Assembly (NCBI GenBank): GCA_017937285.1 | Contig: JAGBDU010000029.1 | Location: forward strand, 1 to 64,000 | Source of the DNA: Clostridia bacterium | Lineage (GTDB): Bacteria > Bacillota > Clostridia > TANB77 > CAG-508 | Direction: 5' to 3' | DNA length: 64,000 bases | Shown here: positions 9,519 through 18,998 of the stretch, one piece after another | Position numbering within the stretch: the first letter of the stretch is position 1 | Layout of the letters: every line of letters begins with the position of its first letter | Notes under the pieces: model-generated | Database searches by the model: none | What the model saw: the letters and a program-made list of their open reading frames with translations, nothing else | What the model was told of the DNA's origin: nothing | Position numbers and translations under genes: made by a program

Positions 9519-9998
9519 TTAATTATTATTTATGTAATTTTCTATTATAGATATAATGTTGCTTTCACTTTTTTTGTATTCTTTTGGATTAAAATTCTCC
9601 ATAGATTTAATTACTTTTTCTAAATTCTTTACATTTATTACATATTTAACATATCCTTGTTGTTTAAATTTTTTGGCAATTTGTATCTGATGATCATTAA
9701 CATGTTCATTATATCTTTTTAATCTTGGCACTACTATAACTTTTTTGCCTTTTTCTAATGATGAAATTATTGAGCCCACTCCTGCATGGGTAATTATTAA
9801 ATCTGCTTCATCTTGTAATTTAGAAAATTGTTTTTTGTCAACCAAAGAAAAAATTTTCATATCTTTTGAATCAAATTTGGTAAAACCTGCCTGCACAATA
9901 ACTTTATCTGTAATTACTTTTTTATCAATATTATCTTGAATTGCTTCTAATAATCGTGTAAAACTATTATTTTGTGTTCCTAATAATACTAAAATCAT
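9519..9998 (-). CDS. PssE/Alg13-like glycosyltransferase catalytic subunit
   Basis: The 159-residue protein matches the C-terminal half of a GT28 enzyme. It begins MILVLLGTQNNSFTRLL and has THAGVGSIISSLEKGKKVIVVPR, the donor-binding region, followed by HVNDHQIQIAKKF. Such proteins need a membrane partner of the Alg14/PssD kind, which is encoded directly upstream. The ATG at 9998 follows GGAG; the longer reading to 10058 overlaps the partner's stop and lacks support. It probably adds the second sugar to an undecaprenyl-linked intermediate, matching tagO two genes upstream. Confidence 0.82.
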   Translation of the reverse strand: MILVLLGTQNNSFTRLLEAIQDNIDKKVITDKVIVQAGFTKFDSKDMKIFSLVDKKQFSKLQDEADLIITHAGVGSIISSLEKGKKVIVVPRLKRYNEHVNDHQIQIAKKFKQQGYVKYVINVKNLEKVIKSMENFNPKEYKKSESNIISIIENYINNN

Positions 9999-10057
9999 AT
10001 TAATTTCTCCATTCTTAATTAACATTGAGGCACACATTAAGACGTTAAAAATGTGCA

Positions 10058-10528
10058 TTAATATATTGAACCTCCATACACAGCCTTAGGATATAACTCC
10101 AACATTTCTTTCCATTGAACTATAAATAAGTTAGAAATTGGATATATCATTCTTCCTGACAATGTTTTAGATTTTGAATTTGCAAATGTTTCTATAAATA
10201 TAATTTTACTTCCAAATATTTTTCCTAAATAACACATTGGAACAGCAGTATGGGTTCCTGTTGTAACTATATATTTTGGTCTTATTTTAAAATATAAATA
10301 AATTGTTTTTAAACATAAGTACAAATATTTAAAAATATATGTAAATAATTTACTTCTTGTTCCATATGGTAAAAAGAAAAATTTTTCTCCATATTCTTTT
10401 TTTAAATTTTCACTAGTTTTATCTTTTTCTGTTATTATGTATGAATCGTATTTTTTAAATAAAGGTTTTAATTGTAATAATTCACTAAAATGTCCACCTG
10501 TACTTGAAATAAATAATACTTTTTTCAT
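10058..10528 (-). CDS. PssD/Alg14-like membrane-anchoring subunit of the glycosyltransferase
   Basis: The 156-residue protein begins KKVLFISSTGGHFSELLQLKPLF, the GT28 N-terminal acceptor-side signature. It has a hydrophobic segment (YIFKYLYLCLKTIYLYFKI) that likely anchors it, and PKYIVTTGTHTAVPMCYLGK. It ends YPKAVYGGSIY as the family does. Together with the PssE-like protein downstream it forms a split Alg14-Alg13 enzyme. The sugar transferred cannot be read from sequence. Confidence 0.84.
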   Translation of the reverse strand: MKKVLFISSTGGHFSELLQLKPLFKKYDSYIITEKDKTSENLKKEYGEKFFFLPYGTRSKLFTYIFKYLYLCLKTIYLYFKIRPKYIVTTGTHTAVPMCYLGKIFGSKIIFIETFANSKSKTLSGRMIYPISNLFIVQWKEMLELYPKAVYGGSIY

Positions 10529-10624
10529 AGATTATACCTTTCATAATATTTATTAACTTCATAAATTTTTTAATGAAATTTTATAAATACTTATATTTTA
10601 TTAAATTAAATAAATTGTTATATT

Positions 10625-11686
10625 TTATCCTCTTTTTAATATATCTTTATACCCCATTGCAAATATTGCAATTATTAACAAAGCAAATGATATTGCTTTC
10701 CATATTCCACTTTCTAATAATATTATTGCAAACATTCCAAGAGTTGTTGCAATTCCATATAATATTAGAACTGATTCTTTTTGCGAATAACCTAATTTCA
10801 TTAGTCTATGGTGTAAATGCCCTCTATCAGGTTCAAATACAGCTTTTAATGATTTACCTTTTAATATCCTTCTTATTATTGCAAATCCTGTATCAAATAT
10901 TGGTAATGCTAGTACAATTAATGGTGCTATTATTACAATTATAGTATACGTTTTTGCTACACCTAGTATTGCTATAATTGATATTGCAAACCCCAAAAAG
11001 TTTGAGCCACAGTCTCCCATATATGTTTTAGCAGGATTAAAATTAAATGGCAAAAATCCTACTATTCCACCAGCTAGAGCTGTAATTAACAATATAGATA
11101 TTAATGGAGAACCATTACTTGCAAATATTATTAATAATGAGACACATGCTATTAATGTTATTCCTGAAGATAGCCCATCTAAACCATCTGTTAAATTTAT
11201 AGCATTTGTTATTCCTACTATCCAAATCCATGTTATTACATATTCTAAAAAGCCATTTAGCTCTATTAATTTATCAAAAATTGGTATGTTTATATCTCCT
11301 ATTGTTATACCAAATAGCATAACAACAATTGCTGCAATTGTTTGTCCAAACAATTTTAATAATGGATGTAATCCTTTACAATCATCTATAAATCCTACTA
11401 TTGTTATTACAATAATTCCAGCAAAAAAACCTATTAGTTTCCAATGATATTCATCTATAACAACCTTATCTTCTAATTCCATTGATATTATTAAATATAT
11501 CATTGATACAAAAAAACCAGAAACTATTGCTAATCCACCTAATCTTGGCATAGGAACTTTATTTATTCTTCTTTCTGATGGATTATCTATTGCATTAACT
11601 TTTTTGGCAAATCTCATTGAATATGGTGTTACTACATATGCTGTAATAAATGCTAATACAAATGCAATTGCTATATCTCCCCACAT
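10625..11686 (-). CDS. tagO: Undecaprenyl-phosphate GlcNAc-1-phosphate transferase (TagO/WecA-like)
   Basis: This polytopic enzyme of 353 residues starts wall polymer synthesis by moving GlcNAc-1-phosphate to undecaprenyl phosphate. Family motifs are FIDDCKGLHPLLKLFGQ near residue 108, NAINLTDGLDGLSSG near 160, MGDCGSNFLGF near 215 and the His box GHLHHRLMKLGYSQK near 285. The downstream PssD/PssE-like pair can extend the product, and ltaS lies beyond, so the block is about the Gram-positive cell envelope. Confidence 0.9.
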   Translation of the reverse strand: MWGDIAIAFVLAFITAYVVTPYSMRFAKKVNAIDNPSERRINKVPMPRLGGLAIVSGFFVSMIYLIISMELEDKVVIDEYHWKLIGFFAGIIVITIVGFIDDCKGLHPLLKLFGQTIAAIVVMLFGITIGDINIPIFDKLIELNGFLEYVITWIWIVGITNAINLTDGLDGLSSGITLIACVSLLIIFASNGSPLISILLITALAGGIVGFLPFNFNPAKTYMGDCGSNFLGFAISIIAILGVAKTYTIIVIIAPLIVLALPIFDTGFAIIRRILKGKSLKAVFEPDRGHLHHRLMKLGYSQKESVLILYGIATTLGMFAIILLESGIWKAISFALLIIAIFAMGYKDILKRG

Positions 11687-11705
11687 ATTTTTTCTCCTTT
11701 ACATT

Positions 11706-12404
11706 TTACAATTTGATTATTTCGATATTTTTATATCCTATAAATAAACCGCTTTCTACAACTCCTGTTATTTTTTTTATTTGTTCTTCTAAATTAATAT
11801 CTATGTTGCTAAATTTTACATCTATAATAAAGTTATTATTTTCTGTAATTATTGGACCATCTTTTCCTTGACCAGTTCTTAAATTACATTCTGTCGCACC
11901 TAATTTATAAAGTTCTTCTTTTACATAATTTAATGTTTCAGGATAACATTCCACTGGTATTTTAAATTTTTCACCTAATTTTTTTACAAATTTACTTTTA
12001 TCTGCTAATATATATACTTTTTTTGAATTAACAATATTTAATTTTTCTTTAAACATTGCTGCACCTCTACCTTTAATTAACCAGTTATTTTCATCAACTT
12101 CATCTGTACCATCAAAACTCCAATCTGGCTTTTTTTCTAATAATGTTGCAATTGGAATTTCTAAACTATTACATAGTAATTTTATTTCATATGATGTTGG
12201 AATTGCAGTAATTTTTAATTTTTCTTTTTTTATTCTTTCTGCAATCTCTTTTACTGCTAAAAATGATGTGGATCCAGAACCAAATCCAATAACATCTCCA
12301 TCGTTTACCTTTTGAGCAATTTGCTTTCCAATTTTTATTTTTTCCTCTTTATTTATTATGTTGGAATTCCATTCTGTGTATGTTTTTTCTATATTCCAAT
12401 TCAT
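11706..12404 (-). CDS. rpiA: Ribose-5-phosphate isomerase A
   Basis: This 232-residue enzyme interconverts ribose-5-phosphate and ribulose-5-phosphate in the pentose phosphate pathway. Landmarks are VIGFGSGSTSFLAV, SFDGTDEVDENNWLIKGRG (catalytic Asp and the Lys of the phosphate site), AAMFKEKLN and FIDVKFSNID. The length and motif order are normal. It starts 20 bases upstream of tagO and is likely co-transcribed with it. Confidence 0.93.
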   Translation of the reverse strand: MNWNIEKTYTEWNSNIINKEEKIKIGKQIAQKVNDGDVIGFGSGSTSFLAVKEIAERIKKEKLKITAIPTSYEIKLLCNSLEIPIATLLEKKPDWSFDGTDEVDENNWLIKGRGAAMFKEKLNIVNSKKVYILADKSKFVKKLGEKFKIPVECYPETLNYVKEELYKLGATECNLRTGQGKDGPIITENNNFIIDVKFSNIDINLEEQIKKITGVVESGLFIGYKNIEIIKL

Positions 12405-12461
12405 TATGTATTTACCTCCATTTAAATATTTTTTTCGGTTTGTTCTGAAATGTTTTGCTTA

Positions 12462-13349
12462 CTATTTTAACCTTTGTTTTACAACCTCATATATAACAAT
12501 TCCTGCTGATACAGAAGCATTAAGTGATGTTATTTTACCTTTCATAGGAATTTTAACTAAAAAATCACAGTTTTCTTTTACTAATCGGCTCATTCCAAAT
12601 CCTTCACTACCAATTACAATTCCAATTGGCATTTTAAAGTCTTGATTATGATAATATGTGTTGGTGTTCATATCTGTTCCACATATCCATAAGCCTTGCT
12701 CTTTTAAATATTTTATTGTTTCTGTAATATTATTTACTCTTGCTATTTTCATATGTGCTGTAGCACCTGCAGATACTTTATTTACCGTACTGTTTACAGA
12801 AGCTGCCCTTCTTTTAGGAATTATTATTCCATGAACTCCTGCTGTTTCTGCAGTTCTAATTATTGAGCCTAAGTTATGTGGATCTTCTATTCCATCTAAT
12901 ATTATTATAAAGGGATCTTCATTTTTGTTTTTAGCTTCTTCTAAAATTTCATCCACATCACAATAATTAAATGGTGAAACTACTGCAATTACTCCTTGAT
13001 GATTTTTTGTTTTTGACATATAATCTAATTTTGATTTTTCTACTTCTTTAATAATTACCTTTTTTTCTTTTGCAACTGCAATAATTTTATTTATTGATCC
13101 ATGTTTTTCTCCATTTTGAACAAATATTTTATTTATATCTCTATCTGTTTTTAAAAGCTCTATTACAGAATTTCTTCCTTCTACAATATCATCATAAGAA
13201 TTTTCGTCATTTTCGTAATTATCTTTTTTATCTATAATTTTATTACTTTTTTTATTTACAAAATCTTTATTTTTTTTATGATTTTCATTTTGTAAATTCT
13301 TTATCCTTTGAGATTTATTTTTTGAATTGTTTTTTAATTTTTCTTTCAT
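12462..13349 (-). CDS. rlmB: TrmH/SpoU-family 2'-O-ribose methyltransferase (RlmB-like)
   Basis: This is a SPOUT methyltransferase, probably for G2251 of 23S rRNA. The substrate-binding domain starts at VEGRNSVIELLKT near residue 58. The SPOUT domain has motif 1 ILDGIEDPHNLGSIIRTAE, motif 2 GIVIGSEGFGMSRLV and motif 3 KITSLNASVSAGIVIYEV. The first 50 residues are a Lys/Asn-rich, low-complexity tail that could help RNA binding or be unstructured. The exact substrate is inferred from the family. Confidence 0.88.
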   Translation of the reverse strand: MKEKLKNNSKNKSQRIKNLQNENHKKNKDFVNKKSNKIIDKKDNYENDENSYDDIVEGRNSVIELLKTDRDINKIFVQNGEKHGSINKIIAVAKEKKVIIKEVEKSKLDYMSKTKNHQGVIAVVSPFNYCDVDEILEEAKNKNEDPFIIILDGIEDPHNLGSIIRTAETAGVHGIIIPKRRAASVNSTVNKVSAGATAHMKIARVNNITETIKYLKEQGLWICGTDMNTNTYYHNQDFKMPIGIVIGSEGFGMSRLVKENCDFLVKIPMKGKITSLNASVSAGIVIYEVVKQRLK

Positions 13350-13591
13350 ATTTACCTCAATTCTATTTATTAATTTGATTAAACATTTCTTTTAAATTTT
13401 TTTAGATAAATTACTCCATATCTAATAAGCTCATCTTAATTTTGCTCATAAATCTAGTTTTTAAAAATACCTTATATCTTGAAAAAGTTTAATTGCAATT
13501 TCGGCAAAATTATTCTTTTCATTTTAAATTTAATTCCTTTCTAGCTTAGCTTAAAGTCACACATAATAATGAAAAAAATATTTTATTTAAA

Positions 13592-15403
13592 TTATTCTTC
13601 ATCTAATTTTAATACTGATAAAAATGCTTCTTGTGGTATTTCTACATTTCCTATTTCACGCATTTTTTTCTTGCCACGTTTTTGTTTTTCTAATAATTTT
13701 TTCTTTCTTGTTATATCTCCGCCATAGCATTTAGCTAAAACATCTTTTCTCATTGCAGATATTGTTTCTCTTGCAATAATTTTTCCTCCGATAACGGCTT
13801 GTATTGGTATTGTAAATAAATGTCTTGGTATTACAGCTTTTAATTTTTCTACCATTTTTTTACCTTTATCATACGCCATATCTTTATGTACAATAAAAGA
13901 TAATGCATCTACACCTTCGCCATTTACCCATATATCTAATTTCACAAGCTCGGATCTTTTATACTCTTTTAATTCATAATCAAATGATGCGTATCCTTTT
14001 GTTTTTGATTTTAAATTATCAAAAAAGTCATATATTATTTCATTTAATGGCATTTCATAAATTAATGTAACTCTACTTTGGTCAAGATACTTCATATCCA
14101 CATAAATACCTCTTCTATTTTGGCATATTTCCATTATATTTCCAACATATTCTTTTGGAGTTAATATTTCTGCTGTTACATATGGCTCTTCAATATAAGA
14201 TATTTCGTTTGGTACTGGTAGCTCTGATGGATTATATAAATCTATTACTTCTCCGTTTGTTTTATGTACTTTGTAAATAACAGATGGTGATGTTGTAATC
14301 AGGCTTAAATCAAACTCTCTATCTAATCTTTCTTCTATTATTTCTAAATGTAATAAACCTAAAAATCCACATCTAAATCCAAATCCTAATGCTGCTGATG
14401 TTTCTTGTTCGTATTCTAATGCTGCATCATTTAATTTTAATTTTTCTAATGCTACTTTTAAGTTTTCGTAATCACTACCATCCATTGGATATAATCCACA
14501 ATATACCATTGGATTTACTTTTTTATATCCTGGTAATGGCTCACTTGCTGGATTTTCTTTTAGTGTTATTGTATCACCAACTCGTATATCTGATAAATTT
14601 TTTATACTGGCTGCAATATATCCAACATCTCCTGCTTCTAGTTTATTTGATGGAACATATGTACCTGGTTCAAAATATCCTACTTCTGTTACAGTAAATG
14701 TTTTTTTAGCTGCCATTAATTCTATTTCATCACCAACTTTTACAGTTCCATCTTTTACTCTTACATATGCTATTGCACCTTTGTAATTATCATATAAAGA
14801 ATCAAATATTAAGCATTTTAAGTTTGCATTTTCATCTCCTATTGGTGCTGGTATATCTGTTACTATTCTTTTTAGTACTTCTTCTACATTTAAACCTGAC
14901 TTTGCAGATATACATGGTGCATCTTGTGCTGGTATCCCTATTATTTCTTCAATTTCGTCTTTTACTTCTTGTGGTCTTGCATTTGGTAAATCTATTTTAT
15001 TGATTACTGGTAATATTTCTAGATTATTATCTATTGCTAGATACACATTTGCTAAGGTTTGTGCTTCAACACCTTGGCTACTGTCAACAACTAATATTGC
15101 TCCATCACATGCAGCTAAACTTCTTGATACTTCATAATTAAAATCTACATGCCCTGGAGTATCGATTAAATTAAATTCATATTCTTGACCATCTTTTGCT
15201 TTATATAACATTCTAACAGCTTGAGATTTTATTGTTATTCCTCTTTCACGCTCTATGTCCATATTATCTAAAACTTGGCTTTCCATCTCTCTTTTTGAAA
15301 GAACACCTGTCATTTCAATTAATCTATCTGCTAATGTTGATTTTCCATGATCTATATGTGCTATAATGCTAAAATTTCTAATGTGCTTTTTTCTATCTTC
15401 CAC
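13592..15403 (-). CDS. lepA: Elongation factor 4 (LepA), ribosomal back-translocase
   Basis: This 603-residue GTPase acts on stalled or mistranslocated ribosomes. G1 [14 protein letters not shown], switch [11 protein letters not shown]3 [12 protein letters not shown] and G4 NKIDL are clear. The LepA-specific C-terminus is present ([19 protein letters not shown] and [16 protein letters not shown]). Length is canonical. The 240 bases between it and rlmB hold no gene. Confidence 0.97.
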   Translation of the reverse strand: MEDRKKHIRNFSIIAHIDHGKSTLADRLIEMTGVLSKREMESQVLDNMDIERERGITIKSQAVRMLYKAKDGQEYEFNLIDTPGHVDFNYEVSRSLAACDGAILVVDSSQGVEAQTLANVYLAIDNNLEILPVINKIDLPNARPQEVKDEIEEIIGIPAQDAPCISAKSGLNVEEVLKRIVTDIPAPIGDENANLKCLIFDSLYDNYKGAIAYVRVKDGTVKVGDEIELMAAKKTFTVTEVGYFEPGTYVPSNKLEAGDVGYIAASIKNLSDIRVGDTITLKENPASEPLPGYKKVNPMVYCGLYPMDGSDYENLKVALEKLKLNDAALEYEQETSAALGFGFRCGFLGLLHLEIIEERLDREFDLSLITTSPSVIYKVHKTNGEVIDLYNPSELPVPNEISYIEEPYVTAEILTPKEYVGNIMEICQNRRGIYVDMKYLDQSRVTLIYEMPLNEIIYDFFDNLKSKTKGYASFDYELKEYKRSELVKLDIWVNGEGVDALSFIVHKDMAYDKGKKMVEKLKAVIPRHLFTIPIQAVIGGKIIARETISAMRKDVLAKCYGGDITRKKKLLEKQKRGKKKMREIGNVEIPQEAFLSVLKLDEE

Positions 15404-15559
15404 TACTTTAAGTTCCTCCTAATTTAGGTGTAATCCCTATTATTTTTTGTATATTAATAATATCACAATTTTGTTTATTTTATCAATAGTATTGGATAAG
15501 ATTACAATACTATTTAATAAAAATTATTAGAATCTTTTTTAGATTAGTGTAAAAGGAAT

Positions 15560-15615
15560 ATTACAGTTCAGTAAGTCGTTAAATTTTCTATTGTAGAGGA
15601 GTTCAAAGGAATATA
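15560..15615. repeat. Dispersed hairpin repeat, degenerate copy
   Basis: ttacagttcag at 15560 and gttcaaaggaatata at 15601 match the two ends of the left arm of the family. The middle has diverged. It lies in the divergent spacer between lepA and the transglycosylase gene. Confidence 0.5.
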
Positions 15616-15697
15616 AATATTAAAAATAAAGTTTTTATTGAAATTATTAATTTATATATATATAATAAACTTAATCTATTTGAAAGGTAGTTAATTT

Positions 15698-16396
15698 ATG
15701 AAATTAATTAAAAAGATTATTTTATTTATAATTATTGCAATTCTTTTATTTTTTACGATAATTGGATTACAGGGATATAATTTATACAATTCTGCAATTG
15801 GCCAAATTTCTTTGTCTGAAAAAGTTTATGAAATACAAAATGATGAAAATTTTGTTAGTATTTCTGAACTTCCAGATGATTTAATAAATGCTACAATTGC
15901 TGTTGAGGATCATCGTTTTAAAAATCATGGAGCTATTGATATTATATCTATTGGTAGAGCTATATTTTCTAATATAAAAGCTAAAGAAGCTGTTGAAGGT
16001 GGAAGTACAATTACACAACAGGTTGCTAAAAATTTATATTTTATAACAGAAAACGAGGATATTTCTAGAAAAGTTGCTGAACTTATTTTAAGCTATCATT
16101 TAGAAAAAAATTATTCGAAAGATGAAATTTTTGAGTTATATGTTAATACTATTTATTATGGAAATGGATATTATGGTATTAAAGAAGCTTCTAATGGTTA
16201 TTTAAAAAAAGAGCCAAAAGAATTAACATTAGATGAATCAACAATGCTTGCTGGAATTCCTAATGCGCCTAGTGCTTACGCTCCTACTGTTAATATGGAT
16301 TTATGTAAAAATAGACAAGCTAAGGTTATTAGGTCTATGGTGAAATATGGATATATAACTCAGGAAGAGGCGGATGGTATTAAATTAGGTATGTAA
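15698..16396 (+). CDS. Monofunctional peptidoglycan transglycosylase (GT51)
   Basis: The 232-residue protein has one N-terminal membrane helix (about residues 5-25) and an extracellular GT51 domain that polymerises lipid II into glycan strands. All signatures are seen: AVEDHRFKNHGAID (catalytic Glu) near 66, EGGSTITQQVAKN near 100, RKVAELILSYHLEKNYSKDEI and LYVNTIYYGNGYYG near 145. There is no transpeptidase domain, so it resembles MtgA/SgtB rather than a class A PBP. The gene is divergent from lepA and has its own terminator. Confidence 0.9.
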   Translation: MKLIKKIILFIIIAILLFFTIIGLQGYNLYNSAIGQISLSEKVYEIQNDENFVSISELPDDLINATIAVEDHRFKNHGAIDIISIGRAIFSNIKAKEAVEGGSTITQQVAKNLYFITENEDISRKVAELILSYHLEKNYSKDEIFELYVNTIYYGNGYYGIKEASNGYLKKEPKELTLDESTMLAGIPNAPSAYAPTVNMDLCKNRQAKVIRSMVKYGYITQEEADGIKLGM

Positions 16397-16419
16397 TGAA
16401 TTTTACATACCTAATTTTT
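16385..16419 (+). terminator. Terminator overlapping the transglycosylase stop codon
   Basis: ttaggtatgtaa-tgaatt-ttacatacctaa is followed by TTTTTATTT. The left arm includes the stop codon. Confidence 0.8.
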
Positions 16420-16543
16420 ATTTATCAAATTAGCGATATCTATTATCGCAATGCCTTCATATTGATAATTTTCATGTTTTGTTCTCGTAGCAATATTTAC
16501 ATCTTAAATTACATTTTTCTGTTAAATGAATTATATATTCCAT
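16411..16543 (-). pseudogene. Radical SAM enzyme remnant (N-terminal cluster motif only)
   Basis: From ATG 16543 the minus strand encodes MEYIIHLTEKCNLRCKYCY and so on, containing CxxxCxxC, the iron-sulfur and SAM motif of the radical SAM maturase type. The frame stops after 23 codons. Dropping one A gives a further 21 codons (HENYQYEGIAI and so on) ending at 16411. The rest of a normal 300-450 residue enzyme is missing. It looks like a decayed gene start stranded between the transglycosylase and orf189. A small metal-binding peptide is less likely. Confidence 0.6.
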
Positions 16544-16620
16544 AAATTACTCTTTTTGAATGTTTTGATAATATTTTTTTATATCATATATACACGTTTT
16601 TAAGCTTCTCCATGTGCATT

Positions 16621-17190
16621 TTACTGAACTTTTTGTATTATATCAAAACTTTGATTTGTTTGACATTCACTTTCTATAATATTTACAACAAATTCCCTAT
16701 ACTTTTTATTAGTTATAACAATTTCAAAATATGCAGGAAATGGGCTGGTGTATGATGTATATGAATCTAATAAATTATCCTCATCTATTTTTTCTTTAGC
16801 TTTTTCTAATGCTTCTTCTTTAGTAACAAAAGTAATGTTATCTACATATTCTATATTTGTTAATTCCTCTTTCAACTTACTAATATCGCTATCTTTCGCC
16901 GAGTCGTTTATATACACTATAATTGGTGTATTTTGAATGGTTATCTCTCTAATATTTTTCCATAAATTTTTATATATAAAAATCATCAGAACAGATACAA
17001 TTATTGCAATAACTGATATAACTATTCCCGCAATAGGCTTCGTAGCATCATACTTTTTTGCTATTGCAACACTTCCTAATATGAGACTTATAATTCCTAA
17101 TATTATACCAAAAACTATCGTAAAACTTGTAACTATAGCTATAATTGCTAATACTAATGATGCAAATCCAATTCCTTTTGATTTATTCAT
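16621..17190 (-). CDS. Membrane protein: DUF4190-like N-terminus plus FtsX-ectodomain-like C-terminus
   Basis: The protein is 189 residues from ATG 17190 (GGAG eight bases upstream). Two membrane helices (about 8-35 and 50-75, with a Lys-rich turn AIAKKYDATKPIAG) match the DUF4190 pattern. The outer part (about 85-185) reads like the FtsX extracellular domain: IIVYINDSAKDSDISKLKEEL, VDNITFVTKEEALEKAKEKI and FPAYFEIVI. The FtsX permease part is absent. In FtsX this domain contacts peptidoglycan hydrolases, and the gene faces a GT51 transglycosylase, so a wall role is possible but inferred. Confidence 0.6.
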   Translation of the reverse strand: MNKSKGIGFASLVLAIIAIVTSFTIVFGIILGIISLILGSVAIAKKYDATKPIAGIVISVIAIIVSVLMIFIYKNLWKNIREITIQNTPIIVYINDSAKDSDISKLKEELTNIEYVDNITFVTKEEALEKAKEKIDEDNLLDSYTSYTSPFPAYFEIVITNKKYREFVVNIIESECQTNQSFDIIQKVQ

Positions 17191-17465
17191 AAATTCTTCT
17201 CCTTTATATTTTTTATTACACATAAAAGCATGATTTATTTGGTTTTATAGTATGAATAATTATGCTTTAATTTATTTTTTCTTTAAGAGATTATTAATTA
17301 TATAATTCATTTATTTAATATCTCATATACCTATTATAATGATTAAACTCATTGCAATTATAATCTTCCTTTTTATGTTATCCTTTATTATTTTTTTCCT
17401 ACTTATAGAATAACATAACGAATTTTTTTATTCAATACATTTTTCAACTTTTGGTTAATAAAAAA

Positions 17466-17504
17466 ATACACCATTAAATATAAAAATTATATTTAATGGT
17501 GTAT
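17466..17504 (-). terminator. Terminator of the ylxM-rplS operon
   Basis: atacaccattaaatat pairs with atatttaatggtgtat around a short loop, and T-rich sequence follows on the minus strand. Confidence 0.85.
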
Positions 17505-17540
17505 AAAATTTAAATTAATAATTTTAATTATTTATTTTTA

Positions 17541-18143
17541 TTATTCAGCTTTTGGAGCTTCTTCAACTTTAGCTTCTTCTGCTGGAGCTGTAGTTTCTTC
17601 TGCTTTAGATTCTACTGCTACAACTTCTTCTGCTTTTGCTTCAGTAGCTTCATCTACTTTAGCTGTTTCTGTTGGGTTAACTTCTTTAGCTATAACTTCT
17701 GCTGCTGTTGGAGCTTCTTCTACTACTGGAACTTCTTCAGTTACTGGAGTTTCTTCTACTTCAGCTCCTTTGATAACTATTTCTTTAGTTTCAATTCTTG
17801 CTCCTATATCTTCTTTAGTTTTAGCAGCTTTTCCTAATCTGTCTCTTAAGTAGTATAATTTAGCTCTTCTTGCTTTACCTACTCTTACTACTTCTATTTT
17901 TTCTACCATTGGTGAGTGAATTAAGAATGTTTTTTCAACTCCACATCCGTAAGCAACTCTTCTTACTGTAAATGTTGCATTTAATCCTCCACCTTGTTTT
18001 TTAATTATTATTCCTTCGAATACTTGGATTCTTTCTCTGTTACCTTCCTTAATTCTTTGATGTACTCTTATTGTATCACCAACTTTAAGGTCTGGAATTG
18101 AATTTTTCATTTGCTCATGTTCAATTGATTTTATGATATCCAT
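17541..18143 (-). CDS. rplS: 50S ribosomal protein L19 with a long acidic C-terminal tail
   Basis: Residues 1-115 are L19 ([65 protein letters not shown]). Ordinary L19 ends there. Here about 85 further residues follow, made almost only of Glu, Ala, Val, Thr and Pro in EE(A/V)-like units, probably disordered and strongly acidic. The start is at ATG 18143, after AAGGAAAGGAG. It is the last gene of the classical rpsP-rimM-trmD-rplS operon. Confidence 0.93.
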   Translation of the reverse strand: MDIIKSIEHEQMKNSIPDLKVGDTIRVHQRIKEGNRERIQVFEGIIIKKQGGGLNATFTVRRVAYGCGVEKTFLIHSPMVEKIEVVRVGKARRAKLYYLRDRLGKAAKTKEDIGARIETKEIVIKGAEVEETPVTEEVPVVEEAPTAAEVIAKEVNPTETAKVDEATEAKAEEVVAVESKAEETTAPAEEAKVEEAPKAE

Positions 18144-18260
18144 CGATATTCTCCTTTCCTTATTTTTATGGGACTTATTCATCCCTTTACCTAAAATTTT
18201 AATATTTCTTAAATTTTATAGATTTTTTTATAGATTTTAATTTATCAATATAAATAAATT

Positions 18261-18983
18261 TTATTGATTTTGATTATCTATAATATCTAATATTTTTTTA
18301 TCTTCATCAGATAAATTTACATTTTGTAAAAGCTCTGGTCTTTTTTTATATGTATTTTTTAAAGATTCAGCTCTTCTCCATTTTCTTATATTTTCATGAT
18401 GCCCAGATTTTAAAACTTCTGGTACTTGCATGTTATTAAATACTTCTGGTCTTGTATATTGTGGATATTCTAATAAATTATTTGAGAATGATTCTTCTTC
18501 AGTAGATTCATTGCTAATTACACCTTCTATATATCTGCTAACAGAATCTATTAATACCATTGCTGGTATTTCACCTCCTGTTAAAACATAATCGCCTATA
18601 GAAATTTCTTCATCTACAATTTCATCTAAAACTCTTTGATCTATTCCCTCATAATGTCCACATAATAAAATTAAGTGCTGCTCTTTACTTAAGCTTTTTA
18701 CTTTTTGTTGGTTTAATACTGTTCCTTGTGGAGACATATAAATAACTTTGGCATTTTCATCTTTTATAGATGTATATGCATCATATACAACATCCGGTCT
18801 TATGACCATTCCTGCCCCACCACCATATGGAGTATCATCTACTTTTTTATGCTTATCTTTTGAAAAATCTCTAATATTTATTAAATTGATATTTATTAAA
18901 TCTTTTTCAATTGCTCTTCCTAAAATACTTTGATTTAGTGAATCAAACATTTCTGGAAAAAGTGTTAAAACATCAAATTTCAT
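18261..18983 (-). CDS. trmD: tRNA (guanine-37-N1) methyltransferase TrmD
   Basis: This 240-residue SPOUT enzyme makes m1G37 and prevents frameshifting at proline and other codons. It has FDVLTLFPEMFDSL, YGGGAGMVIRPD, LLCGHYEGIDQRV, EISIGDYVLTGGEIPA and the C-terminal HHENIRKWRRAESLKNTYKKRP. ATG 18983 follows GGAGG; the longer reading lacks a site. It sits between rimM and rplS as usual. Confidence 0.96.
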   Translation of the reverse strand: MKFDVLTLFPEMFDSLNQSILGRAIEKDLININLINIRDFSKDKHKKVDDTPYGGGAGMVIRPDVVYDAYTSIKDENAKVIYMSPQGTVLNQQKVKSLSKEQHLILLCGHYEGIDQRVLDEIVDEEISIGDYVLTGGEIPAMVLIDSVSRYIEGVISNESTEEESFSNNLLEYPQYTRPEVFNNMQVPEVLKSGHHENIRKWRRAESLKNTYKKRPELLQNVNLSDEDKKILDIIDNQNQ

Positions 18984-18998
18984 TTTTTCCTCCATTTA

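Noticed and set aside
13350..13591. Gene or RNA between rlmB and lepA
   Set aside because: The sequence is AT-rich with no ORF, clear promoter or stable hairpin; nothing supportable.
14389..15003. Long plus-strand frames inside lepA, ffh, dapF and other genes
   Set aside because: They are Leu/Ile/Phe-rich antisense shadows of strongly conserved genes and lack ribosome binding sites.
16411..16543. Radical SAM fragment as another CGGA-type programmed frameshift
   Set aside because: There is no CGG at the break, and more than 80% of the enzyme is missing, so it is a decayed remnant.
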